A DNA stretch of 64,000 bases from Aldehydirespirator sp965117015 (GTDB taxonomy: Bacteria > Actinomycetota > Acidimicrobiia > Acidimicrobiales > Aldehydirespiratoraceae). Positions within the stretch are counted from its first letter, which is position 1; each line of letters starts with the position of its first letter. Position numbers and translations under genes: made by a program. The DNA is taken from contig OZ220747.1 in assembly GCA_965117015.1 (NCBI GenBank), positions 1,860,001 to 1,924,000 of the forward strand. The letters run 5' to 3'. This document shows, in pieces, positions 45,551-54,073 of this stretch. The notes under the pieces were generated by a model, which saw nothing but the letters and a program-made list of their open reading frames with translations, ran no database searches and was not told the DNA's origin.

Positions 45551-46666
45551 TCAGGTTCCGGCGGCTTCGGCGGACTCCTCGTCGGCGGCGTCGGCATCCG
45601 CGGGCTCGGCTGGTCCAGCCCGCTGGTCGAGCCAGCTGGAGATGAAGGCCTGGGCGGTGGCCGCGACGGGCAGGGCCAGGAAGGCTCCCACGATGCCCAG
45701 CAGCGCGGTGCCGGCTATCACCGAGCCGAAGGCCAGGGCGACATGGATCTCCATGGTGTGGGCGGTGACCCGGGGCGACAGGAAGTAGTTCTCCAGCTGC
45801 TGGTAGGCGACGATCACGATCAGCACGAAGAGCCCGGTACGGGGCTCGTGGAGCAGCGCGACCAGCACCGGCAGCACCCCGGCGATGTACGCGCCGATCG
45901 CCGGGATGAACTGCGAAATCACACCCACCCAGATGGCCAGGGCGACCGGTGACGGCACGTCGAGCAGCAGGAACGCGATCCAGTGCACCAGCGCGGAGAT
46001 CACAGCCAGGATGGTGCGGGAGTACATGTAGCCGCCGGTCTTGTTCATGGCGAGATCCCAGATCTCGGTCACCACTGCGGCTCGGCGCTCGCTCAGCCGG
46101 GACGACACCATCCTTCGGAGCTTGGGTCCATCGGCCACCAGGTAGAAGGTGAACAGGGCCGCGGTGAACACCTGGAAGAGGAGATTGGCCACGGTCGCGC
46201 CCACGTTGACGACATCGTCGGCGAACCGGCTGGCCAGGTCCTGAAGCCCGCCGCCCGCGAGGAACTCTTCCTTGAGCGTGTCGAACTCAAGCTCGATGCC
46301 GAAGGTGTCGTCGAGCCAGCCTCCGATGTCGTCTATGTAGGTGGGCGCTTTGTCGATCAGGTAGTTGGTCTCGGAGGCGAGCGCCGCGCCGACCACCGCG
46401 GAGAAGCCCGCTACCAGGAGCGTCACGATGGCGAACACGACGGCCGTGCCGAGGCCGCGGCGGATGCCCCGTCGGGCCATGGCGTTCACGGCCGGCTCCA
46501 GCGCGAACGCGACGAACAGCGACACCAGCAGCACCACCAGCAGCGTCCTCAAGGCCCGGACCACGCCCACGGCGTAGAACGTGAGCAGGCCACCGACCCA
46601 GAACCCGACGATGGCCCGCTTCACCCAGACCGGTACGGTCCTGCGGTCGTCCATCGCCGCGACCAT
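45551..46666 (-). CDS. AI-2E family (PerM/YtqI-type) membrane transporter
   Basis: A membrane protein of about 371 residues with eight or so hydrophobic segments in the AI-2E exporter family pattern: an early pair (about 20-65), the large non-membrane loop containing TNYLIDKAPTYIDDIGGW, then the C-terminal set with VISQFIPAIGAYIAGVLPVL and the conserved QQLENYFLSPRV. Family names imply autoinducer export but most members are uncharacterised or Na+/H+ antiporters. It starts at ATG 46666 or 46654; a longer frame to 46840 runs into the rplC promoter. It ends in an acidic tail. Convergent with rpsJ, splitting the S10 operon. Confidence 0.85.
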   Translation of the reverse strand: MVAAMDDRRTVPVWVKRAIVGFWVGGLLTFYAVGVVRALRTLLVVLLVSLFVAFALEPAVNAMARRGIRRGLGTAVVFAIVTLLVAGFSAVVGAALASETNYLIDKAPTYIDDIGGWLDDTFGIELEFDTLKEEFLAGGGLQDLASRFADDVVNVGATVANLLFQVFTAALFTFYLVADGPKLRRMVSSRLSERRAAVVTEIWDLAMNKTGGYMYSRTILAVISALVHWIAFLLLDVPSPVALAIWVGVISQFIPAIGAYIAGVLPVLVALLHEPRTGLFVLIVIVAYQQLENYFLSPRVTAHTMEIHVALAFGSVIAGTALLGIVGAFLALPVAATAQAFISSWLDQRAGPAEPADADAADEESAEAAGT

Positions 46667-46712
46667 AGCCAGCGGCACCCCCGGGCAGGGGGACCGCCAA
46701 CCTTCTGAAGAG

Positions 46713-46741
46713 TTGGGGGAGGGGAGGGGCGCCGTTACACT
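46713..46741 (+). promoter_or_regulatory. Promoter for rplC and downstream genes, TTGGGG-17-TACACT
   Basis: TTGGGG (46713-46718) and TACACT (46736-46741) with ideal 17-base spacing. Transcription from about 46748 would give a leader of about 175 bases before rplC. Needed because rpsJ is cut off by the opposing gene. Confidence 0.5.
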
Positions 46742-46852
46742 CCGCCTTTCGCCTCGGGACGTCCGGGGTGAGTACGAATCGACGTCCGCACAGGCCCTTG
46801 TGGGATCCCCAGTGGGGTACCGCGGGGAACCGTGCGGCACAACCGAGTAGCC

Positions 46853-46879
46853 GCTCCGCCGGGCAAGCCCGAGCGGAGC
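46853..46879 (+). promoter_or_regulatory. Leader hairpin upstream of rplC
   Basis: GCTCCGC (46853-46859) pairs with GCGGAGC (46873-46879), with an inner GGGC-AA-GCCC stem. It may be the analogue of the S10-operon leader through which L4 represses its operon, but that is only inference. Confidence 0.35.
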
Positions 46880-46922
46880 GTTCGCGTGAGCGGCGCTTGC
46901 GCCCAGATGTCAGGACGAGGCC

Positions 46923-47561
46923 ATGGCCACAAAGGCGATCGTCGGCACCAAGGTCGGCATGACCCAGGTGTGGGACGACAACAACCAGGTCGTCGGCGTC
47001 ACCGTCCTGCGTGTCTCGCCCTGCCGTGTCGTGCAGGTGAAGACCAATGAGAACGACGGCTACAGCGCGATACAGGTCACCTACGGCATGGTCGACCCGG
47101 CCCGGCTCACCCAGCCCGAGGCCGGACACTTCCAGCGGGCGGGCGTGGATCCGGGCCGTTCCGTGGTGGAGTTGCGCCTCGACGATGTGAGCGATTACGC
47201 CGTCGGCCAGGAGATCGGCGTCGACCTGCTCGATTCCGGTGAGAAGGTCGACGTGACCGCGGTGTCCAAGGGCAAGGGATTCACCGGCGTGATGAAGCGC
47301 CACGGCTTCAAGGGGCAGCCTGCCGGTCACGGCGCTCACAAGGTGCACCGCAAGCCCGGAGCGGTCGGCCAGTGCGCCACCCCCTCGAGGGTGTTCAAGG
47401 GCAAGAAGCTGCCCGGGCGGGCCGGAGCCACCCGGGTCACGACGCTCAACCTCGAAGTGGTGAAGGCCGACGCCGATGCCGAGGTGCTGCTGGTCAAGGG
47501 GGCTGTACCCGGGCCGAAGGGCGGCACCGTAGTCGTGCGCAACGCGGTGAAGGACGGTTGA
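46923..47561 (+). CDS. rplC: 50S ribosomal protein L3
   Basis: A 212-residue L3 reaching the peptidyl-transferase centre. The signature GFTGVMKRHGFKGQPAGHG is intact, with the long extension loop (GAVGQCATPSRVFKGKKLPG). First gene of the main S10-type run, with its own promoter. Confidence 0.97.
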   Translation: MATKAIVGTKVGMTQVWDDNNQVVGVTVLRVSPCRVVQVKTNENDGYSAIQVTYGMVDPARLTQPEAGHFQRAGVDPGRSVVELRLDDVSDYAVGQEIGVDLLDSGEKVDVTAVSKGKGFTGVMKRHGFKGQPAGHGAHKVHRKPGAVGQCATPSRVFKGKKLPGRAGATRVTTLNLEVVKADADAEVLLVKGAVPGPKGGTVVVRNAVKDG

Positions 47562-47565
47562 GCCC

Positions 47566-48207
47566 ATGGAGCCGGTGAAGGTGGTTTCTGCGAAGGGCCG
47601 CAAGGTCGGTGAGGTCGTTCTCGACGACTCGATCTTCGGTGTGGAGCTCAACATCGGCGTGATGCACCAGGTGGTGACCGCGCAGCTCGCGGCCCGCCGG
47701 GCCGGCACCCACAGCACCAAGGGCCGGGCCGAGGTGGCCGGCGGCGGCTCCAAGCCCTGGCGCCAGAAGGGCACCGGCCGGGCCCGCCACGGCTCGATCC
47801 GGTCCCCGCAATGGCGGGGCGGCGGTGCGGCCCACGGTCCCAAGCCCCGCGACTACCGCCAGCGCACCCCCAAGAAGATGAAGCGCCTGGCCCTCGCCTC
47901 GGCGCTCTCGGACCGGGCACGGGCCGGCAGCGTGATCATCGTGGACCGCTGGAGCTTCGACGGACCTCGTACCCGCGACGCGGCCGCTGCTCTCGACGCC
48001 ATCGGAGCGACGGGGAAGGTCCTGGTGGTGCTGGGCGACGACGACTCCGACGCCCTGAAGAGCTTCCGCAATCTTCCGCCGGTGCACTGTCTGCACTACC
48101 GCGAGCTGAACACCTACGACGTGCTCAACAGCGATGTGGTGGTGTTCACGTCGGACACCCTTCCCACCGGCCCCGGCCCCCAGAACGGCGGTGAGGGCGA
48201 TGCGTGA
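47566..48207 (+). CDS. rplD: 50S ribosomal protein L4
   Basis: A 213-residue L4 lining the exit tunnel; in many bacteria it represses the S10 operon. The tunnel loop KPWRQKGTGRARHGSIRSP is conserved, with the usual Lys at the macrolide-related position. Stop overlaps the start of rplW by eight bases. Confidence 0.97.
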   Translation: MEPVKVVSAKGRKVGEVVLDDSIFGVELNIGVMHQVVTAQLAARRAGTHSTKGRAEVAGGGSKPWRQKGTGRARHGSIRSPQWRGGGAAHGPKPRDYRQRTPKKMKRLALASALSDRARAGSVIIVDRWSFDGPRTRDAAAALDAIGATGKVLVVLGDDDSDALKSFRNLPPVHCLHYRELNTYDVLNSDVVVFTSDTLPTGPGPQNGGEGDA

Positions 48208-48490
48208 TCACCGCGATGTGATCCTGCGGCCCGTCGTGTCGGAGAAGAGCTACGCCCTGCTCGCCGACAACGTCTACACCTTCGTCGTCGCCCCGCAGGC
48301 CACGAAGCCGGAGATCCGGGCTGCGGTGGAGGCGATCTTCGACGTGGAGGTGGTGAAGGTGAACACACTGCGTCGCAAGGGCAAGCGGCGCCACAACCGC
48401 CGCAACAACACCTGGGGTCGGCGTCCCGACACCAAGCGAGCCCTGGTCACACTGGCCGCGGGCGATTCGATCGATCTCTTCGAGGCCTGA
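48200..48490 (+). CDS. rplW: 50S ribosomal protein L23
   Basis: A 96-residue L23 at the tunnel exit, docking site for trigger factor and SRP. VILRPVVSEKSYALL and the 23S-binding KVNTLRRKGKRRHNRRN are typical. ATG 48200 lies inside the end of rplD behind GGTGAGGG. Confidence 0.96.
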   Translation: MRDHRDVILRPVVSEKSYALLADNVYTFVVAPQATKPEIRAAVEAIFDVEVVKVNTLRRKGKRRHNRRNNTWGRRPDTKRALVTLAAGDSIDLFEA

Positions 48491-48492
48491 CC

Positions 48493-49329
48493 ATGGCGAT
48501 CCGCAAGCGCAAGCCGACCAGCCCGGGCCGCCGGTTCCAGACCGCGTCGGACTTCTCCGAGATCACCCGCTCGAAGCCTGAGCGCAGCCTCCTCGTACAA
48601 CAGTCGGGCACCGGCGGCCGCAACAACCACGGGCGCAAGACGTCCCGTCACCGCGGCGGCGGCCACAAGCAGCGCTACCGCAAGATCGACTTCACCCGGA
48701 CCAAGGACAACGTTCCTGCCACGGTGGCCGCCATCGAGTACGACCCGAACCGCACGTGCCGCATCGCGCTGCTCCACTATCACGACGGAGAGAAGCGGTA
48801 CATCCTGGCGCCCAGGGGCCTGGAGGTGGGCGACCGGATCATGTCGGGCTCCCGGTCGGAGGTCCGTCCGGGCAACGCCATGGCCCTCCGCTACATCCCG
48901 GTGGGCACGGTCGTGCACAACGTGGAGCTGAAGGCCGGCGGGGGCGGGCGCATAGGCCGCAGCGCCGGGGCCAGCGTGCAACTGGTGGCCAAGGAGGGCC
49001 GGTTCGCCACTCTCCGCCTGCCCAGCACGGAGATGAGGCGGGTGCCGATCGACTGCCGGGCCACGATCGGCGAGGTCGGCAACTCCGAGCACGAGCTCAC
49101 CAAGATCGGGAAGGCGGGCCGCAACCGCTGGAAGGGCGTGCGGCCCCAGACGCGGGGCGTGGCCATGAACCCGGTCGACCACCCCCTCGGCGGCGGGGAG
49201 GGCAAGTCCTCGGGCGGACGCCACCCGGTGTCTCCCTGGGGCAAGCCCGAGGGACGGACCCGCGCCCGCCGCAACGACTCCGACAAGCTGATCGTTCGAC
49301 GACGCCGCCGGCGCGGCACCCGGAGGTAG
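48493..49329 (+). CDS. rplB: 50S ribosomal protein L2
   Basis: A 278-residue L2 near the peptidyl-transferase centre. The conserved GVAMNPVDHPLGGGEGK loop, containing the essential His, and the basic C-terminus are present. Two bases separate it from rplW. Confidence 0.97.
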   Translation: MAIRKRKPTSPGRRFQTASDFSEITRSKPERSLLVQQSGTGGRNNHGRKTSRHRGGGHKQRYRKIDFTRTKDNVPATVAAIEYDPNRTCRIALLHYHDGEKRYILAPRGLEVGDRIMSGSRSEVRPGNAMALRYIPVGTVVHNVELKAGGGGRIGRSAGASVQLVAKEGRFATLRLPSTEMRRVPIDCRATIGEVGNSEHELTKIGKAGRNRWKGVRPQTRGVAMNPVDHPLGGGEGKSSGGRHPVSPWGKPEGRTRARRNDSDKLIVRRRRRRGTRR

Positions 49330-49333
49330 AACC

Positions 49334-49612
49334 ATGCCTCGCAGCCTCAAGAAGGGTCCCTTCGTGGACGACCATCTGCTGCGCAAGATTGACGAGCTCA
49401 ACGAGCGCAGCGAGAAGAGGGTCGTCAAGACGTGGTCGCGCCGGTCCACCATCATCCCCGACATGGTGGGTCACACCCTGGCGGTGCACGACGGCCGCAA
49501 GCATGTGCCGGTCTACATCACGGAGTCGATGGTGGGCCACAAGCTGGGCGAGTTCGCACCCACCCGTACGTTCCGGTTCCACGCCGGCCAGGAGCGGGGG
49601 GCTCGTCGCTGA
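49334..49612 (+). CDS. rpsS: 30S ribosomal protein S19
   Basis: A 92-residue S19 of the 30S head. Starts MPRSLKKGPFVDDHLLRKI and keeps the VGHKLGEFAPTRTFRFH segment. Stop overlaps the rplV start as TGATG. Confidence 0.97.
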   Translation: MPRSLKKGPFVDDHLLRKIDELNERSEKRVVKTWSRRSTIIPDMVGHTLAVHDGRKHVPVYITESMVGHKLGEFAPTRTFRFHAGQERGARR

Positions 49613-50346
49613 TGGTCGGGGTCAAGACCAATGAGCGGCCCGGAACGCGGGCACGAGCCTCCTACGTGCGCAGCTCGGCGTACAAGGCCCGCGAGGTGCT
49701 CAACCTCATCCGGGGCAAGAGCTGTGCCGACGCCCAGGACATCCTGGCCTTCTCGGACCGCGACGTTGCCCAGCCCATAGGCAAGGTCCTGGACTCGGCC
49801 CTGGCCAATGCCGAGCACAACGACGGTCTCGACGCCGACGAGCTGTACGTGTCGGCCTGCTATGCCGATGAGGGGCCGACCCTCAAGCGCTGGCGGCCCC
49901 GGGCCCGGGGTCGGGCCACCCGCATCCGCAAGCGCACGTGCCACATCACGGTGATCGTGAGCCGCTACGACCCCGAGACGCTCGAGAAGGTGCGAGCCAA
50001 GCAGTCACAGCGCGGCGTCGCCGCCGCGGAGGCCCGCCGCCGCCGGGTGGCCCGGTCCCGTGCCGCGGACCAGCCGGAGGCCCCGGCGTCCGACGAGCAA
50101 ACCGAAGAAGCCGACGTTGAGGCCCAGGCCGCCGCCGTGGTTGAGGCCACCGAGGCCGCCATGGCCGGCGACGCAGACGACGTTGAAGCGTCCGACGTTG
50201 AAGAGGCCGGCGACGCAGACGACGTTGAAGCGTCCGACGTTGAAGAGGCCGGCGACGCAGACGACGTCGAATCGGACGTTGAAGCGTCCGACGTTGAAGC
50301 GTCCGGCGACGCTGAAGAGTCCGACAAGGCTGACGGGAGCGGCTGA
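49612..50346 (+). CDS. rplV: 50S ribosomal protein L22 with long acidic C-terminal tail
   Basis: A 244-residue L22, about twice the normal length. Residues 1-120 are a complete L22 core, including the tunnel hairpin RPRARGRATRIRKR. Residues 121-150 are basic and helical. Residues 155-244 are an Asp/Glu/Ala/Val-rich tail containing the 14-residue repeat GDADDVEASDVEEA twice and a third, altered copy. The tail is encoded by 42-bp DNA repeats. It would hang outside the ribosome near the exit site or bind a cationic partner. The frame continues cleanly into the TGATG overlap with rpsC, so it is not a frameshift artefact. Confidence 0.95.
   Translation: MVGVKTNERPGTRARASYVRSSAYKAREVLNLIRGKSCADAQDILAFSDRDVAQPIGKVLDSALANAEHNDGLDADELYVSACYADEGPTLKRWRPRARGRATRIRKRTCHITVIVSRYDPETLEKVRAKQSQRGVAAAEARRRRVARSRAADQPEAPASDEQTEEADVEAQAAAVVEATEAAMAGDADDVEASDVEEAGDADDVEASDVEEAGDADDVESDVEASDVEASGDAEESDKADGSG
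50167..50271 (+). repeat. 42-bp tandem repeats inside rplV
   Basis: Units at 50167-50208 and 50209-50250 begin GGCGACGCAGACGACGTTGA and look identical; a third, partial unit starts at 50251. The T-rich GTTGAAGCG codons differ from the usual GC-rich third positions around them. Prone to length change by slippage. Confidence 0.9.
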
Positions 50347-51245
50347 TGGGTCAGAAGGTCAACCCCTACGGGTTCCGCTTGGGCGTTACCACCGAATGGA
50401 AGAGCCGCTGGTTCGCCGACCGCCAGGAGTATGCCGACAACGTCATCGAGGACTGGAAGATCCGGGACTTCCTGATGACCGAGCTGCCCCATGCGGCCAT
50501 CAGCCGCGTGGAGGTGGAGCGCACCCGCGACCGCCTGCGCGTCGATGTGCACACCGCGCGGCCCGGCATCGTGATCGGCCGGCGCGGCGCCGAAGCCGAC
50601 CGGCTGCGGGCCGGCCTCACCGAGATCAGCGGCAACCCCCGCGTGCAGCTCAACATCCAGGAGATCAAGCAGCCCGAGCTCGACGCCGCTCTGATCGCCC
50701 AGGGAGTTGCCGACCAGCTCGCCGGCCGCGTGGCCTTCCGCCGGGCGATGAAGCGAGCGGTGCAGAACGCCCAGCGGGCCGGTGCTCTGGGAATCCGGGT
50801 GCAGTGCTCCGGGCGGCTGGGCGGCTCGGAGATGGCTCGCACCGAGTGGTACCGGGAGGGGCGGGTGCCGCTTCACACCCTGCGGGCCGACGTGGACTAC
50901 GGATTCCGCGAAGCCCGTACCACCTACGGCCGGATCGGCGTGAAGGTGTGGCTCTACAAGGGCGACATCCTGCCGTACAAGACGCTCTCCGAGGACAAGG
51001 CCTCCAAGGAGGCCGCCATGGCCGCGGGCGAGACATCCGGCCCCGGGGCCAGGCCCCGCAAGATCGTCTCATCCTCGGCCGCCCGGCGCCGCGAGTTCAG
51101 CGACGAGACAGCCGACGAGGAGCCGGCGCCGCTCATCGGCGAGGCCGATCCGGAGTTCGAGAAGCTGCTCGACGAGGAGGCCGCCATCGAGGCCTCCACC
51201 CGCGAGCACCACGAGACGCCTCACTTCCGCCCAGGCGACGACTGA
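50346..51245 (+). CDS. rpsC: 30S ribosomal protein S3
   Basis: A 299-residue S3 at the mRNA entry site. MGQKVNPYGFRLG, the KH motif GIVIGRRGAEADRLR and the C-terminal domain (GALGIRVQCSGRLGGSEMAR) are conserved. A polar, acidic tail of about 85 residues makes it longer than the 210-275 usual in actinobacteria. Confidence 0.96.
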   Translation: MGQKVNPYGFRLGVTTEWKSRWFADRQEYADNVIEDWKIRDFLMTELPHAAISRVEVERTRDRLRVDVHTARPGIVIGRRGAEADRLRAGLTEISGNPRVQLNIQEIKQPELDAALIAQGVADQLAGRVAFRRAMKRAVQNAQRAGALGIRVQCSGRLGGSEMARTEWYREGRVPLHTLRADVDYGFREARTTYGRIGVKVWLYKGDILPYKTLSEDKASKEAAMAAGETSGPGARPRKIVSSSAARRREFSDETADEEPAPLIGEADPEFEKLLDEEAAIEASTREHHETPHFRPGDD

Positions 51246-51255
51246 GAGCACTGTC

Positions 51256-51672
51256 ATGTTGATGCCGCGCAAGGTCCGCCACCGCAAGCACCACCGGGGC
51301 CGTACCAAAGGCGTCTCCAAGGGACGCACCGAGGTCGCCCACGGCGACTTCGGCATCCAGGCCCTCGAGCCCGGGTGGCTCACGTCCCGCCAGATCGAGG
51401 CCGCCCGTGTGGCCATGACCCGTCACATCAAGCGGGGCGGCAAGGTCTGGATCAACGTGTTCCCCGACAAGCCGGTAACCCAGAAGCCGGCCGAGACGCG
51501 GATGGGCTCGGGCAAGGGCAACCCCGAGCACTGGGTGGCCGTCGTGCGGCCCGGCCGTGTCCTGTTCGAGCTGTCCTACCACGACGAAGGCATCGCACGG
51601 GGCGCCATCGACAGGGCCATCCAGAAGCTGCCCATGAAGGCCCGCTTCATCGCTCGGGAGGAGGGGTTCTAG
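51256..51672 (+). CDS. rplP: 50S ribosomal protein L16
   Basis: A 138-residue L16 near the A-site tRNA elbow. MPRKVRHRKHHRGRTKG (with an extra MetLeu at the start) and RMGSGKGNPEHWVAVV are typical. The downstream rpmC ATG follows its stop directly. Confidence 0.97.
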   Translation: MLMPRKVRHRKHHRGRTKGVSKGRTEVAHGDFGIQALEPGWLTSRQIEAARVAMTRHIKRGGKVWINVFPDKPVTQKPAETRMGSGKGNPEHWVAVVRPGRVLFELSYHDEGIARGAIDRAIQKLPMKARFIAREEGF

Positions 51673-51903
51673 ATGGCCCGCGCCAAAGCCCTGACCGATC
51701 TCGGCGACACCGATCTGATCGAACGCCTGGCCGAGGCGAAGGAGGAGCTGTTCAATCTGCGCTTCCAGTTCGCCACCGGTCAGCTGGACAACCCGGCCCG
51801 CCTCAAGCAGGTGCGCCGTGACATCGCCCGCATGCTCACCGAGCTGCGGGCCCGCGAGATCGCGGCCGCAGAAGCCGAGATGGCCGCGGCCGAGGGGAGA
51901 TGA
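51673..51903 (+). CDS. rpmC: 50S ribosomal protein L29
   Basis: A 76-residue helical-hairpin protein near the tunnel exit. LAEAKEELFNLRFQFATGQL and the following ARLKQVRRDIARMLT are conserved. Overlaps the rpsQ start by ATGA. Confidence 0.95.
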   Translation: MARAKALTDLGDTDLIERLAEAKEELFNLRFQFATGQLDNPARLKQVRRDIARMLTELRAREIAAAEAEMAAAEGR

Positions 51904-52178
51904 CGATGGCTGAAGACTCACCAACGCGCCGCAACGGCCGCAAGGTGCGGGAGGGTGTCGTGGTCTCCAGCCGCATGGACAAGACCGCCATCGTCGAGGC
52001 CACCGAGCGGGTCCGGCACCCGCGCTACGACAAGACGGTTCAGCGCAGGTCCCGCCTCGCCGTCCACGACGCCGACAACACCCTGGGTGTGGGCGACCGC
52101 GTGCGGGTGGCCGAGACCCGGCCCCTGTCCAAGACCAAGCGCTGGCGTCTCGTGGAGATCTTGGAGCGTGCCAAGTGA
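51900..52178 (+). CDS. rpsQ: 30S ribosomal protein S17
   Basis: A 92-residue S17, an early 16S rRNA binder. GVVVSSRMDKTAIVEATERV and the loop GDRVRVAETRPLSKTKRWRL are conserved. It could start at ATG 51900 or the in-frame ATG 51906. Overlaps rplN by GTGA. Confidence 0.96.
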   Translation: MTMAEDSPTRRNGRKVREGVVVSSRMDKTAIVEATERVRHPRYDKTVQRRSRLAVHDADNTLGVGDRVRVAETRPLSKTKRWRLVEILERAK

Positions 52179-52543
52179 TCCAGCAGGAGTCCCGGCTTCG
52201 CGTCGCCGACAACTCCGGCGCCAAGGAGGTGCTGTGCATCAAGGTGCTCGGCGGCTCCAAGCGCCGCTATGCATCGGTCGGCGACGTGTTCGTGGCCACG
52301 GTCAAGGACGCCATCCCGGGCGCACAGGTCCGCAAGGGCGACCTTGTGCGTTGCGTGGTGGTGCGCACCCGCAAGGAGAAGCGCCGCGGCGATGGCAGCT
52401 ACATCCGCTTCGACGAGAACGCCGCCGTCCTGATCAACGAGCAGGACCAGCCCCGGGGCACCCGCATCTTCGGGCCGGTGGGCCGCGAGCTTCGAGACAA
52501 GCAGTTCATGCGCATCGTGTCGCTGGCACCGGAGGTGCTGTAA
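52175..52543 (+). CDS. rplN: 50S ribosomal protein L14
   Basis: A 122-residue L14 at the subunit interface. Starts MIQQESRLRVADNSGAKEV from GTG 52175 and keeps RGTRIFGPVGRELRDKQFM. Its stop is contiguous with the rplX start. Confidence 0.97.
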   Translation: MIQQESRLRVADNSGAKEVLCIKVLGGSKRRYASVGDVFVATVKDAIPGAQVRKGDLVRCVVVRTRKEKRRGDGSYIRFDENAAVLINEQDQPRGTRIFGPVGRELRDKQFMRIVSLAPEVL

Positions 52544-52894
52544 ATGGCCAGAGGCTCCAAGAGCTCTCGCCCGTCCCGGCGCTCCATGAAGATCGTCAAG
52601 GGCGACCGGGTCGTGGTGCTGACCGGCAAGGACGCCGGCCTGGAGGGCACGGTCGAACGAGTCATCGTCGCGGAGGGCAAGGTGATCGTCGAGGGTGTCA
52701 ACGTCGCCATGCGGCATCAGGCGCCCACCCGCAACGTGCAGCAGGGCGGCATCATCCAGAAGACGATGCCGATCGACGCGTCCAACGTCGCCGTGGTGAG
52801 CCCGACCGACGGCAAGCCCACCCGGGTGGGCTACCGGTTCACGCCCGAGGGCACCAAGGTCCGCATCTGCCGCCGCACGGGGGCCGACCTGTGA
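52544..52894 (+). CDS. rplX: 50S ribosomal protein L24
   Basis: A 116-residue L24, assembly initiator of the large subunit. KOW motif VKGDRVVVLTGKDAGLEG near residues 18-35 and the segment NVQQGGIIQKTMPID. About 12 extra basic residues at the N-terminus. The stop overlaps the rplE start by GTGA. Confidence 0.95.
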   Translation: MARGSKSSRPSRRSMKIVKGDRVVVLTGKDAGLEGTVERVIVAEGKVIVEGVNVAMRHQAPTRNVQQGGIIQKTMPIDASNVAVVSPTDGKPTRVGYRFTPEGTKVRICRRTGADL

Positions 52895-53460
52895 GCACCG
52901 CGACCGACTACCAGCCCCGGCTGCGCACCGCGTTCGACACCGAGATCAAGCAGGCGCTCGTCGAGCAGTTGGAGCTGTCCAACGTGATGATGGTGCCCAA
53001 GCTCTCCAAGATCGTGCTCAACATGGGCGTGGGCGACGCCATCACCCAGGCGAAGCTGCTGGAGGGCGCACTGGCCGACCTGGCCACCATCTCGGGCCAG
53101 AAGCCGGTCATCACCCGGGCCAAGCGGTCGCTGGCCAGCTTCAAGCTGCGCGCCGGCATGGCCATCGGATGCAAGGTCACCCTGCGGGGCGACCGCATGT
53201 ACGAGTTCTTCGACCGGCTCATCACGCTGGCGATCCCCCGCATCCGCGACTTCCGCGGCCTGCCGCTGCGGTCCTTCGACGGCAGCGGCAACTACACGTT
53301 CGGGATCACCGAACAGCTCATCTTCCCGGAGATCGACTACGACACGGTCGACGCCACCCGGGGGATGGACATCACGATCGTCACGACAGCCGAGTCGGAC
53401 ACCGAGGGCCGGGCGCTCCTGGAGGCGTTCGGGTTTCCGTTCCGCCGAGAGGGGCAATGA
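52891..53460 (+). CDS. rplE: 50S ribosomal protein L5
   Basis: A 189-residue L5, binder of 5S rRNA. KIVLNMGVGDA, KPVITRAKRSLASFKLR and IRDFRGLPLRSFDGSGNYT are conserved. GTG 52891; the longer open frame upstream overlaps other ribosomal genes and is rejected. Confidence 0.96.
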   Translation: MSTATDYQPRLRTAFDTEIKQALVEQLELSNVMMVPKLSKIVLNMGVGDAITQAKLLEGALADLATISGQKPVITRAKRSLASFKLRAGMAIGCKVTLRGDRMYEFFDRLITLAIPRIRDFRGLPLRSFDGSGNYTFGITEQLIFPEIDYDTVDATRGMDITIVTTAESDTEGRALLEAFGFPFRREGQ

Positions 53461-53463
53461 GCG

Positions 53464-53649
53464 ATGGCCAAGAAGGCTCTGAGGGAGAAGCAGCAACGCA
53501 CTCCGAAGTTCAAGGTGCGGGCATACACGCGGTGCCGCGTGTGTGGCCGGCCCCGTTCCGTGTACAGGAAGTTCAGCCTGTGCCGCATCTGCTTGCGCGA
53601 CCTCGCCCATGCCGGGGAGTTGCCCGGCGTGAAGAAGGCGAGCTGGTGA
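53464..53649 (+). CDS. rpsN: 30S ribosomal protein S14, zinc-binding type
   Basis: A 61-residue S14 of the short type Z. Two C-x2-C pairs (CRVC and CRIC) hold a zinc ion. Gram-positive actinobacteria often carry both zinc and zinc-free S14 genes; only this one is in the window. It follows rplE by three bases. Confidence 0.97.
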   Translation: MAKKALREKQQRTPKFKVRAYTRCRVCGRPRSVYRKFSLCRICLRDLAHAGELPGVKKASW

Positions 53650-53661
53650 GGTGACCTGCCG

Positions 53662-54066
53662 ATGACAATGACAGATCCGATCGCAGACATGCTGACCCGC
53701 ATCCGCAACGCCAATGTGGCTATGCACGACGAGGTTTCCATGCCGTCGTCGAAGCGCAAGCTGGCCTTGGCCGATGTCCTGAAGCGGGAGGGCTACATCG
53801 CGTCCTACGCCGAGCGGGACAACACGTCTCGGCCGGGCAAGACGCTCACGATCGAGATGAAGTACTCCCCCGAGCGCGACCGCGTCATCCGGGGACTGCG
53901 GCGTATCTCTAAGCCGGGGCTGCGCATCTACCGCAAGCGCGACGAGATCCCGCGGGTGCAGGGCGGGCTCGGAGTGGCCGTGGTGTCGACCAACAAGGGT
54001 CTGATGAGCGATCGAGAGGCGAGGAGGAACCGCATGGGCGGCGAGATCCTCTGCTACGTGTGGTGA
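53662..54066 (+). CDS. rpsH: 30S ribosomal protein S8
   Basis: A 134-residue S8, 16S rRNA binder and, in some bacteria, repressor of the spc operon. DPIADMLTRIRNAN and the C-terminal STNKGLMSDREARR are conserved. Confidence 0.97.
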   Translation: MTMTDPIADMLTRIRNANVAMHDEVSMPSSKRKLALADVLKREGYIASYAERDNTSRPGKTLTIEMKYSPERDRVIRGLRRISKPGLRIYRKRDEIPRVQGGLGVAVVSTNKGLMSDREARRNRMGGEILCYVW

Positions 54067-54073
54067 GAGTGAC

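Noticed and set aside
45551..46666. Quorum-sensing export function from the AI-2E family name
   Set aside because: No luxS or sensor genes here, and most members of the family have other or unknown roles.
50167..50271. 42-bp repeats as a CRISPR array
   Set aside because: Units are directly abutting with no spacers and lie in frame within rplV.
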